Positions 44,627-51,331 of a DNA stretch of 64,000 nt are shown here, in pieces. The position numbers and the translations under genes were made by a program. Below the pieces are notes generated by a model. That model saw only the letters and a program-made list of their open reading frames with translations. It did no database searches and was not told the DNA's origin. This DNA is from Roseiarcus sp963721905 (GTDB lineage: Bacteria; Pseudomonadota; Alphaproteobacteria; Rhizobiales; Beijerinckiaceae): NCBI GenBank assembly GCA_963721905.1, contig CAVRMF010000020.1, forward strand, positions 62,001-126,000. Direction: 5' to 3'. The number at the start of each line of letters is the position of its first letter. The first letter of the stretch is position 1.

Positions 44627-45496
44627 TCAATTGTTGTGCGTGCCGACGATCTGATCGCCTTCGAGCTTGGTGAAGGGCACAAAGGGGACGATGCGCCCGC
44701 CGTAGATATCGGAGCGCGCGACCGTCATCTGACCATCCGAACCTTGGGTTTTGACGACCTTGAGCACCCGCTGGGCGCCTGGGGGGCCGACCGGAATGAC
44801 CATGATCCCGCCCGACTTCAATTGTTGCAGCAGGGGCGGGGGAACGTGGTCGATGCCGCAGGTGACGATGATTTTGTCGAAAGGGGCGAACTCCTCCCAG
44901 CCGTAATAGCCATCCGCAGCCTTGGAGGTGATTGCGGAAAATTCGCCGTACCCATCCTTGATGAGCTGGTCGTAGATTCCGCGGGTGCGCTCGGCGAGCG
45001 GCTTGATGATCTCGATGGTGTAGACCTTGTCGGTCAGATGCGAAAGATAGGCGGACTGGTAGCCGGACCCGGTGCCGATCTCGAGCACCTTCTCGCCCTC
45101 CTTGGGATCGATGTTAGAAGTCATGCGGCCGACGATGTGTGGCCCCGAAATGGTGACGCCGAAGCCGATGTCGAGAAAGGCGTGATCATAGGCGCGGCCC
45201 AGATTCTGCTGCAGCACGAACTTCTCTCGCGGCGTCAGCAGGAACGCGCGCTTGTGACGGTCGTTGAGGAGGTCCTCGTTGCGCACCATCGCGCCGAAGC
45301 GATCGAAGCGCTCGCCAAGAAACTTCGGATCCTCGCCGCGCTGGGCTACGCCCCAGGCGACGAACTTCTCGCGATTGTCCATCGGCGGATTCATGTCGAA
45401 GGTGAAAGGCGTCGGCACGTTCGCCAGCGCAAAGCGCGGCGCGAGCGCGCCTCCGATCAGTCCGGCAGCGCCGGCCAGGAATTGACGTCTCTGCAC
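44627..45496 (-). CDS. pcm: Protein-L-isoaspartate O-methyltransferase with Tat-like signal
   Basis: 289 residues from GTG 45496, 6 nt after GAGGAGG; a TTG one codon upstream would be too close to that site. The start QRRQFLAGAAGLIGGALAPR looks like a twin-arginine signal peptide ending at RFALA, implying export of a folded enzyme. The mature part has the repair-methyltransferase features GPHIVGRMTSN, VLEIGTGSGYQSAYL (SAM loop), then DKIIVTCGIDHVPPPLLQQL. Cytoplasmic isoaspartyl methyltransferases lack such a leader. It would repair, or otherwise methylate, periplasmic proteins. Confidence 0.88.
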   Translation of the reverse strand: MQRRQFLAGAAGLIGGALAPRFALANVPTPFTFDMNPPMDNREKFVAWGVAQRGEDPKFLGERFDRFGAMVRNEDLLNDRHKRAFLLTPREKFVLQQNLGRAYDHAFLDIGFGVTISGPHIVGRMTSNIDPKEGEKVLEIGTGSGYQSAYLSHLTDKVYTIEIIKPLAERTRGIYDQLIKDGYGEFSAITSKAADGYYGWEEFAPFDKIIVTCGIDHVPPPLLQQLKSGGIMVIPVGPPGAQRVLKVVKTQGSDGQMTVARSDIYGGRIVPFVPFTKLEGDQIVGTHNN

Positions 45497-45624
45497 CAAA
45501 GGCCTCCTCAAACGACATGCGTCGGTCGGCCTGATATCCCAAACGGAGCCAAAACGCGACACCCAAACGCATTCATCGCCTTGCGAAATCTTGCGCGAAC
45601 CCTGCGACGGTCAATCCGGCCGCT

Positions 45625-46155
45625 TTAGCGCGCGAGCGGATTGCGCGCCCACTGGTTGAGCGTCTTTACGTGATGGGTCGGCGCGTAGCCGAGCGCAACT
45701 TCGGTCCGATGGCCGCTGTGCGCGACATGGGTTTCTATCGATCCGACAATGCGGATCTGCGCGCCTTGCGATTGCACCATGGCGAAGAGCGTCGCGGCGT
45801 TCGCGGGCGACAGTCGGATGCATCCGTGCGAGGCCGGACTACCAAGATTGCCGACCGCTGTCGTGCCGTGGATGGCGTATTGGCCGTAGAAGAAGATCGA
45901 ATGCGGCATCGGCGCGTTGCCGTATTTGGCCGAATGAACCATGGTGTAGAGCGCCTGAGGGCGGAACACTCCCCGCGGCGTCAGATGCCCGCTTCGGCCG
46001 GACGATATCGGCCAGTTATAGGCTGCGCCCGAGTCGGAGCGCACATGCATCGTCTGCGAACCGAGATCGACGTCGATGTGGACGAACGCAAACGCATGGC
46101 TGTGGGCAGCCACGATGAAGCCAAGCGCTGCCAGGAATTTCAAAATGGAACGCAT
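45625..46155 (-). CDS. L,D-transpeptidase (YkuD/ErfK family)
   Basis: 176 residues from ATG 46155, preceded by GGAGAGGCGGGG. A signal peptide (MRSILKFLAALGFIVAAHSHAFA) leads to a YkuD catalytic domain: TPRGVFRPQALYTMV, then HGTTAVGNLGSPASHGCIRL with the catalytic His, Ser-His and Cys. Periplasmic enzyme that forms 3-3 peptidoglycan cross-links or attaches proteins to the wall. The C-terminal tail is short and basic. Monocistronic spacing on both sides. Confidence 0.93.
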   Translation of the reverse strand: MRSILKFLAALGFIVAAHSHAFAFVHIDVDLGSQTMHVRSDSGAAYNWPISSGRSGHLTPRGVFRPQALYTMVHSAKYGNAPMPHSIFFYGQYAIHGTTAVGNLGSPASHGCIRLSPANAATLFAMVQSQGAQIRIVGSIETHVAHSGHRTEVALGYAPTHHVKTLNQWARNPLAR

Positions 46156-46324
46156 GCCCCGCCTCTCCCCTTCGAGGGCCCGGTAAGACGCGCCGGAATG
46201 GCTCACCCCAAGCGTCGGCAGACCCGGTCAAGCAATGGCCGTGCCACCGCCAACCGGTGACTTGGACGACTCGCGGCTTGGGATCGCGCCCCCTTTTGGT
46301 CCGCGCGAGCGGATCCGGGCGAAA

Positions 46325-47113
46325 TCATGGCGCAAGATGGGCAATTGCGCAATCGTGGTCCTGGATGTCCTCCGCGTGCCCGCCCCCCTCGAGCGAAAAA
46401 CTGTCCGCAAGCAGAATGAAGGCGGGCATGCCGTCGAAGGTCGCGCCGACGGCGGCGAGGCTGTAGGCGCCCATATTGGCTTTCGCGCCTTCGAGCCCGT
46501 CGGCGAGCACGCGGAGCGGGGCGGCGTCGCCGAGATCGCCGGAGTCCAGCCGGCGGGCGAAATAGACGCGCCCGGCGAGCGGAACCGTCATCGCGCGCCA
46601 ATGATCGTCGAGCGACGCCCGATAGTCGGCGAGCGCCGCAGCGACAGGCTTCGACACGCAGTCCACGTGGACGTGCAGCTGGTCCTGACTGCGCGCCCAT
46701 TTCGAGTTGATCGCCAGCGCGACCGCCTCGCGCGGCAGCGGACGGTTGAGGCGCGCCTCGACGAGCGCCTTGGCCTTCCAAGCGTCGGCAAAGACCGGGG
46801 GCGCGTCCGGCGCGAGCATCTGCGGGTCTTCGATGCCGCTTATGCGGCGGGTCGGGATCGCGAGCATCTGCGCGACGCCGTTGAGGTCCTTGAGGATCGC
46901 GACGCCTTCCGCCTCGCCCTCGCCGAGGTCCACGCTCTCGCAGGGTTCGGGGCCCTGGCCCGCCTCGGCGTGGGGTACGCACGCATCATGCACGATACGC
47001 CACAGCGCCGAGGGATCGGCCCAGGCGGGAAGCGGAGACAGGATCAGGAGAGCGGCCGCGCACTTTTGAAGGCGGCGAAGGTATTTCAGAGGGTTAGGCG
47101 CCTTTTTCTGCAA
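46325..47113 (-). CDS. cdh: CDP-diacylglycerol diphosphatase
   Basis: 262 residues; the start is probably TTG 47113, since no ATG or GTG precedes the hydrophobic leader (KCAAALLILSPLPAWA, a signal peptide or anchor). HIT-like hydrolase: the segment NSKWARSQDQLHVHVDCVS carries the His-x-His-x catalytic pair, and RRISGIEDPQML plus PREAVALAINSKW are family typical. It would hydrolyse CDP-diacylglycerol to phosphatidate and CMP, facing the periplasm. It lies downstream of lpd but 130 nt away. Confidence 0.88.
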   Translation of the reverse strand: MQKKAPNPLKYLRRLQKCAAALLILSPLPAWADPSALWRIVHDACVPHAEAGQGPEPCESVDLGEGEAEGVAILKDLNGVAQMLAIPTRRISGIEDPQMLAPDAPPVFADAWKAKALVEARLNRPLPREAVALAINSKWARSQDQLHVHVDCVSKPVAAALADYRASLDDHWRAMTVPLAGRVYFARRLDSGDLGDAAPLRVLADGLEGAKANMGAYSLAAVGATFDGMPAFILLADSFSLEGGGHAEDIQDHDCAIAHLAP

Positions 47114-47243
47114 CTTTGTCCCATTGTCCCTTTTTGGCTAACGCCCGCGGTCCCACAACTCCTCCGCTGAAATACTACATCTGTACTTTGAATTATTGAG
47201 ACCAGCCCGCCGAGGATCGCGCGGATAGCGCACTTTACGCTTA

Positions 47244-48641
47244 TCAAATGTGGATCGCGCGCTTCTCGACCGCCATCGCGGCCTCCTTGACGGCCTCTGA
47301 CATCGTCGGATGCGCGTGACAGGTGCGGGCGAGGTCCTCCGACGAGCCGCCGAACTCCATCAGTACCGCCGCCTCGTGGATCATCTCGCCGGCGCCGAAG
47401 CCGACGATGTGCGCGCCGAGAACCCGGTCGGTCGCGGCGTCGGCGAGGATTTTGACGAAACCGTCGGTATGACGCATCGCCCGCGCCCGGGCGTTGGCGC
47501 TGAAGGGGAACTTGCCGACCTTATAGGCGACGCCTTCGGCCTTGAGCTCGTCCTCGGTCTTGCCGACGGCGGCGATTTCGGGAGTGGTGTAGACGACGCT
47601 GGGGATGACGTCATAGTTCACGTGGCCGGCCTGTCCCGCCAGAATCTCCGCGACAGCGACGCCCTCGTCTTCCGCCTTGTGGGCGAGCATAGGCCCGCGG
47701 ATCACGTCGCCGATCGCATAGACGCCGCGCACGTTGGTGGCGAAATGCGCATCGACCACCACCTGTCCGCGATCCGTAGCGACCCCAAGCGCCTGGAGCC
47801 CGAGATTCTCGGTCAAGGGACGCCGGCCGATCGCCACCAGCACGACGTCGGCGTCGATCGTCTTGGCTTCGCCGCCCGCGACGGGCTCGATGGTCGCTGT
47901 GAGGAAGCCGCCGCCTTTATCGACCTTGGTCACCTTGTGGCCGAGGTGGAAGGCGAAGCCCTGCTTCTCCAGCATGCGGTGGAATTGCCTGGCGACTTCG
48001 CTGTCCATGCCGGGCAGAATACGGTCGAGGAACTCGACCACCGTCACCTCCGCCCCAAGACGCCGCCAAACCGACCCGAGCTCGAGCCCAATGACGCCGG
48101 CCCCCACCACGATCAGCCTCTTCGGAGCCTTGGGAAGAATGAGCGCCCCGGTCGAGGAGACGATCGTCTGCTCGTCGATCTCGACGCCCGGCAGGCGGGC
48201 GACGTCGGAGCCGGTCGCGATCACGATCGCCTTCGTCTCCAGCGTCTTTTCATTGCCGTCCTCGCCCTTGACGACGACCTTGCCGGGCGCAGCAATGCGG
48301 CCCTCGCCAACGACCCAGTCGATCTTGTTCTTCTTGAACAGGAAGGCCACGCCGTTGACGTTGGCCGCGACGGTGTCGTCCTTGTGCTTCATCATCGCTG
48401 CGAGATCGAGCTTCGGCGGCGCTACGACGACGCCAAGGGCCCCGAGCCCATGCGCCGCCTCGTCGAACATCTCGGAGGCGTAGAGCAGCGCCTTCGAGGG
48501 AATGCAGCCGATGTTGAGGCACGTGCCCCCGAGCGTCTTGCGCATTTCGACGACGGCGACCTTCATGCCGAGTTGGGCGGCGCGGATCGCGCAGACGTAA
48601 CCGCCGGGACCGGAGCCGATGACAGTCAGGTCATAACTCAT
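47244..48641 (-). CDS. lpd: Dihydrolipoyl dehydrogenase (E3) of the 2-oxoglutarate dehydrogenase complex
   Basis: 465-residue FAD enzyme that reoxidises dihydrolipoamide with NAD+. FAD loop VIGSGPGGYVCAIRAAQLG, redox disulfide GGTCLNIGCIPSK (residues 38-50), NAD loop VVGAGVIGLELGSVW, and C-terminal catalytic His/Glu in CHAHPTMSEAVKEA. It is the last gene of the citric acid cycle array. Only 1 nt separates its ATG from the stop of the upstream nuclease-like gene, and its ribosome site (AAGG) lies inside that gene's last codons. Confidence 0.97.
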   Translation of the reverse strand: MSYDLTVIGSGPGGYVCAIRAAQLGMKVAVVEMRKTLGGTCLNIGCIPSKALLYASEMFDEAAHGLGALGVVVAPPKLDLAAMMKHKDDTVAANVNGVAFLFKKNKIDWVVGEGRIAAPGKVVVKGEDGNEKTLETKAIVIATGSDVARLPGVEIDEQTIVSSTGALILPKAPKRLIVVGAGVIGLELGSVWRRLGAEVTVVEFLDRILPGMDSEVARQFHRMLEKQGFAFHLGHKVTKVDKGGGFLTATIEPVAGGEAKTIDADVVLVAIGRRPLTENLGLQALGVATDRGQVVVDAHFATNVRGVYAIGDVIRGPMLAHKAEDEGVAVAEILAGQAGHVNYDVIPSVVYTTPEIAAVGKTEDELKAEGVAYKVGKFPFSANARARAMRHTDGFVKILADAATDRVLGAHIVGFGAGEMIHEAAVLMEFGGSSEDLARTCHAHPTMSEAVKEAAMAVEKRAIHI

Positions 48642-48642
48642 C

Positions 48643-49116
48643 TCATTTTGCCTTGAGCCGCTTCTGTTTTACTGGAATCTTGAGGAAGTCTCGGATCGAG
48701 CTCCACTTTCGCCGATAGGGCTCGAAGCGCTGCTCCAGCCACCGAATTTTGGCCCAACCCGTTTCATGGTCAACAATGAGAGTTTTGGCCTCGTCCGTTG
48801 CCAAGACGTAAAACTCTGGATCTTGAGGCGGTAGCGTCATTTTCTCTGCCGCTGCAAAACGATAACCACGGTTAAGTCGAACAAGAACAACGAAGTCGCA
48901 ATCGATCTCCTCGATAAGAAACTGCTTGGCGTTTGTAGCCCACCTGCTCTTGACCTGAATTCTTGCGGATCTGTTGGTCTCAGGCCAGGTTGCGACAAGA
49001 TCATAGCCGCGCAAGTTCGTATATGTCTTATATGCCGGGATTCCTTCAATCAGAAGCTGGCCGAGAACTAAGAATTCCGCACCTTCTGACTCAAGCTGAG
49101 TGTCTTGGCGCGGCAT
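48643..49116 (-). CDS. PD-(D/E)XK nuclease-like hypothetical protein
   Basis: 157 residues. Residues 8-50 show a restriction-endonuclease-like pattern: a helix with LESEGAEFLVLGQLLIEG, then YTNLRGYDLVAT and ARIQVKSRW, giving an E...D...QxK arrangement typical of this fold. The rest is basic, with FDCDFVV-type strands (EIDCDFVVLVRLNRGYRF). Similar stand-alone proteins are widespread and uncharacterised; nuclease activity is unproven. It sits between the DUF2442 gene (26 nt) and lpd (1 nt), inside the 2-oxoglutarate dehydrogenase cluster. Confidence 0.7.
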   Translation of the reverse strand: MPRQDTQLESEGAEFLVLGQLLIEGIPAYKTYTNLRGYDLVATWPETNRSARIQVKSRWATNAKQFLIEEIDCDFVVLVRLNRGYRFAAAEKMTLPPQDPEFYVLATDEAKTLIVDHETGWAKIRWLEQRFEPYRRKWSSIRDFLKIPVKQKRLKAK

Positions 49117-49142
49117 CGGATCACCCCCAGCTCCTGCTCGAC

Positions 49143-49433
49143 TCAGCCAACCATCAGACGGTGCATCTTCGCTTGGCGCTCCGCATCGCGGCGGATCGAA
49201 TCGGCGCTGAGATCAATCGCGTAGCCTTGGTCGTCGAGCCACGACACGGAATGTCCGTATTCGTCGACTCTGACGGCGGTGAAGTGCGATGGCTCGCTCA
49301 GCCAGGAGAAGACTTTCCCCATCGCAATCAGTGGCCTCAGGTCTATGACGCCCACGTAGCCGTCGTCGAATGCGACTTTCAGCACGCCGTGGATAACTGG
49401 TTGCGCATCGACGATGCGGGGCAGCTTCTTCAT
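49143..49433 (-). CDS. DUF2442 domain protein, predicted partner of DUF4160
   Basis: 96 residues with VAFDDGYVGVIDLRPLI and WLDDQGYAIDLSADSIRRDA, the DUF2442 pattern. Such small proteins are frequently encoded next to DUF4160 genes and are suspected antitoxin- or DNA-binding-like partners. Its ATG overlaps the DUF4160 stop by 4 nt, so the two are translated together. Function not demonstrated. Confidence 0.88.
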   Translation of the reverse strand: MKKLPRIVDAQPVIHGVLKVAFDDGYVGVIDLRPLIAMGKVFSWLSEPSHFTAVRVDEYGHSVSWLDDQGYAIDLSADSIRRDAERQAKMHRLMVG

Positions 49434-49681
49434 GTGATCGGTTCCACCTTCTCGTGCGCGATCGCGGCAGCGAAACGCTCTAGCAATACGTCCTTACGCG
49501 ACGCGGCCCAGGAACGAACCTTGCCACGCTTTGACGCCGGCAATGATCCCGCGGTGATCGTCAGAGTGGCAATATCGAACACAGCGCGATGCTCGGCAAT
49601 TATGGCATGAAAGTGCGCCGGAGGATGCTCGTTCGCGTAGAACGCGATCTTGACTCCGTCCACGACCGCGACCACCGGCAT
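49430..49681 (-). CDS. DUF4160 domain protein
   Basis: 83 residues from ATG 49681 (or 90 from GTG 49702). The family hallmark is IAFYANEHPPAHFHA near the N-terminus (metal-ligand-like histidines), followed by DIATLTITAGSLPAS. DUF4160-DUF2442 pairs behave genetically like candidate toxin-antitoxin modules, although biochemical evidence is lacking. First of three small genes placed between sucB and lpd. Confidence 0.88.
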   Translation of the reverse strand: MPVVAVVDGVKIAFYANEHPPAHFHAIIAEHRAVFDIATLTITAGSLPASKRGKVRSWAASRKDVLLERFAAAIAHEKVEPIT

Positions 49682-49708
49682 GTTGTCACCCGAAGCGGCC
49701 ACAACCCC

Positions 49709-50953
49709 TCATAGGTCCAGCACCAGCCGCGCAGGGTCTTCGAGCTCCTCCTTGACCCGCACAAGGAAGGTGACGGCTTCCTTGCCATCGACGACGCGGT
49801 GGTCGTAGCTCAGCGCCAGATACATCATCGGCCGGATTTCGATCTTGCCCCCGACCGCGACCGGTCGCTCCTGGATCTTGTGCATGCCGAGAATGCCGGA
49901 CTGCGGCGCATTCAGGATCGGCGTCGACATCAGCGAGCCATAGATGCCGCCGTTGGTGATGGTGAACGTGCCGCCCTGCAACTCGTCGAGCTTGAGCTGC
50001 CCGTCACGCGCGCGTTTCCCAAGGTCCGCGATCGACTTCTCGATCTCCGCGATCGAAAGCTTGTCGCAGTCTCGCACCACAGGCACGATGAGCCCCTTGT
50101 CGGTGCCGACCGCGATGCCGATGTGGTAGTAGTTCTTGTAGACGAGATCCGCGCCGTCGATCTCGGCGTTCACCGCCGGGATCTCCTTCAGGGCCTGCAC
50201 GCAGGCCTTCACGAAGAAGCCCATGAAGCCGAGCTTGGCCCCATGCTTCTTCTCGAAGGCGTCCTTGTAGCGGGTGCGCAACGCCATCACCTCGGTCATG
50301 TCGACCTCGTTGAAGGTCGTCAGCATCGCGGCGGTGTTCTGCGCGTCCTTGAGGCGGCGCGCGATGGTTTGGCGCAACTTGGTCATCCGTACGCGCTCCT
50401 CGCGCCCGCTGTCGTCGGGCGTTGAGACGCGCGGCGGGGGTACGGAAACGGGGGCGGGCGCGGGCGTGGGGCCCGGAGCCGGAGCGCGCGCCACGACAGG
50501 CGCCGGAGCGGAGGCCGCCGCCGCGACGGCCGCGAGCGCGTCGCCTTTCAGGACCTGGCCGCGCTTGCCGCTGCCGGCGACGGAGTCGAGATCGATCTTG
50601 TTCTCCGCGGCGATCTTGGCCGCCGACGGCGCGGGCGGCACCGCGGTCGCCGGCGCGGGCGAAGGAGCGGGCGCGGGAGCAGCTTTGGGCGGCGCGGCCG
50701 CTTGAGCCGCGGCTGGGCCGCCCGAGACCTGGCCGAGCAGGGCGCCGATGGCGACGGTCTCTCCGGTCTCGGCCGTGATTTCGCTGAGGACCCCAGCGCC
50801 CGGAGCGTTGACCTCGAGCGTCACCTTGTCGGTTTCGAGTTCGACCAGCGGCTCGTCGGCGCGCACGGGCTCGCCGGCCTTCTTGAACCACTTGCCGACA
50901 GTCGCTTCGCTGATCGATTCGCCGAGAGTCGGGACACGAATTTCAATCGCCAT
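49709..50953 (-). CDS. sucB: Dihydrolipoyllysine succinyltransferase (E2) of 2-oxoglutarate dehydrogenase
   Basis: 414 residues. Lipoyl domain (1-80) with the lipoylated lysine in ELETDKVTLEV; Ala/Pro-rich hinge; peripheral subunit-binding domain (AAENKIDLDSVAGSGKRGQV); a second Pro/Ala linker; and the catalytic domain with ALSYDHRVVDGKEAVTFLV at the C-terminus. It transfers the succinyl group from the E1 reaction to CoA. Between the YciI gene and the inserted small genes. Confidence 0.97.
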   Translation of the reverse strand: MAIEIRVPTLGESISEATVGKWFKKAGEPVRADEPLVELETDKVTLEVNAPGAGVLSEITAETGETVAIGALLGQVSGGPAAAQAAAPPKAAPAPAPSPAPATAVPPAPSAAKIAAENKIDLDSVAGSGKRGQVLKGDALAAVAAAASAPAPVVARAPAPGPTPAPAPVSVPPPRVSTPDDSGREERVRMTKLRQTIARRLKDAQNTAAMLTTFNEVDMTEVMALRTRYKDAFEKKHGAKLGFMGFFVKACVQALKEIPAVNAEIDGADLVYKNYYHIGIAVGTDKGLIVPVVRDCDKLSIAEIEKSIADLGKRARDGQLKLDELQGGTFTITNGGIYGSLMSTPILNAPQSGILGMHKIQERPVAVGGKIEIRPMMYLALSYDHRVVDGKEAVTFLVRVKEELEDPARLVLDL

Positions 50954-50983
50954 TGCACTCGCGCCGGGGGCGCCCTTCTCGTC

Positions 50984-51319
50984 TTAAGGAGTTACGGAAT
51001 GAATCGGCGCAAGAGGCATGCTGGGCCGCGTCGCGATTGTCGACATGAGCATATTTTCGTAGGCGAAACCGCGCCCGGACGCTATCGCCGGATCCGACGC
51101 CTGCATCGCTTCGAGGGCCGCAAGCGAAGGCGCCTCGACGATCGCGACCCCGTAGCCGCCCGAAGGATCGGCGACGGGTCCCATCGCAATCACCACGCCG
51201 ATCTCGACCCGCGGCGTCCAGTACTCGCGATGGCCGCGCATCACCAGCGTTTCCTCGTCCGTCATGTCCGTTAAGAACGTCGGCCTCGGCGGTTTCAGCT
51301 TGCACAGGAAGTGCGGCAT
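50984..51319 (-). CDS. YciI-like protein
   Basis: 111 residues: the start MPHFLCKLKPPRPTFLTDMT, then MRGHREYWTPRVEIGVVIAMGPVAD and EAPSLAALEAMQASDPA match the dimeric ferredoxin-like YciI family (a His/Asp pair is the putative active site). Members have been linked to dehalogenase-like or ligand-binding roles, but none is proven for this type. It lies 12 nt after sucA and 30 nt before sucB, within the cluster. Confidence 0.88.
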   Translation of the reverse strand: MPHFLCKLKPPRPTFLTDMTDEETLVMRGHREYWTPRVEIGVVIAMGPVADPSGGYGVAIVEAPSLAALEAMQASDPAIASGRGFAYENMLMSTIATRPSMPLAPIHSVTP

Positions 51320-51331
51320 CTCGGCCTCGCC

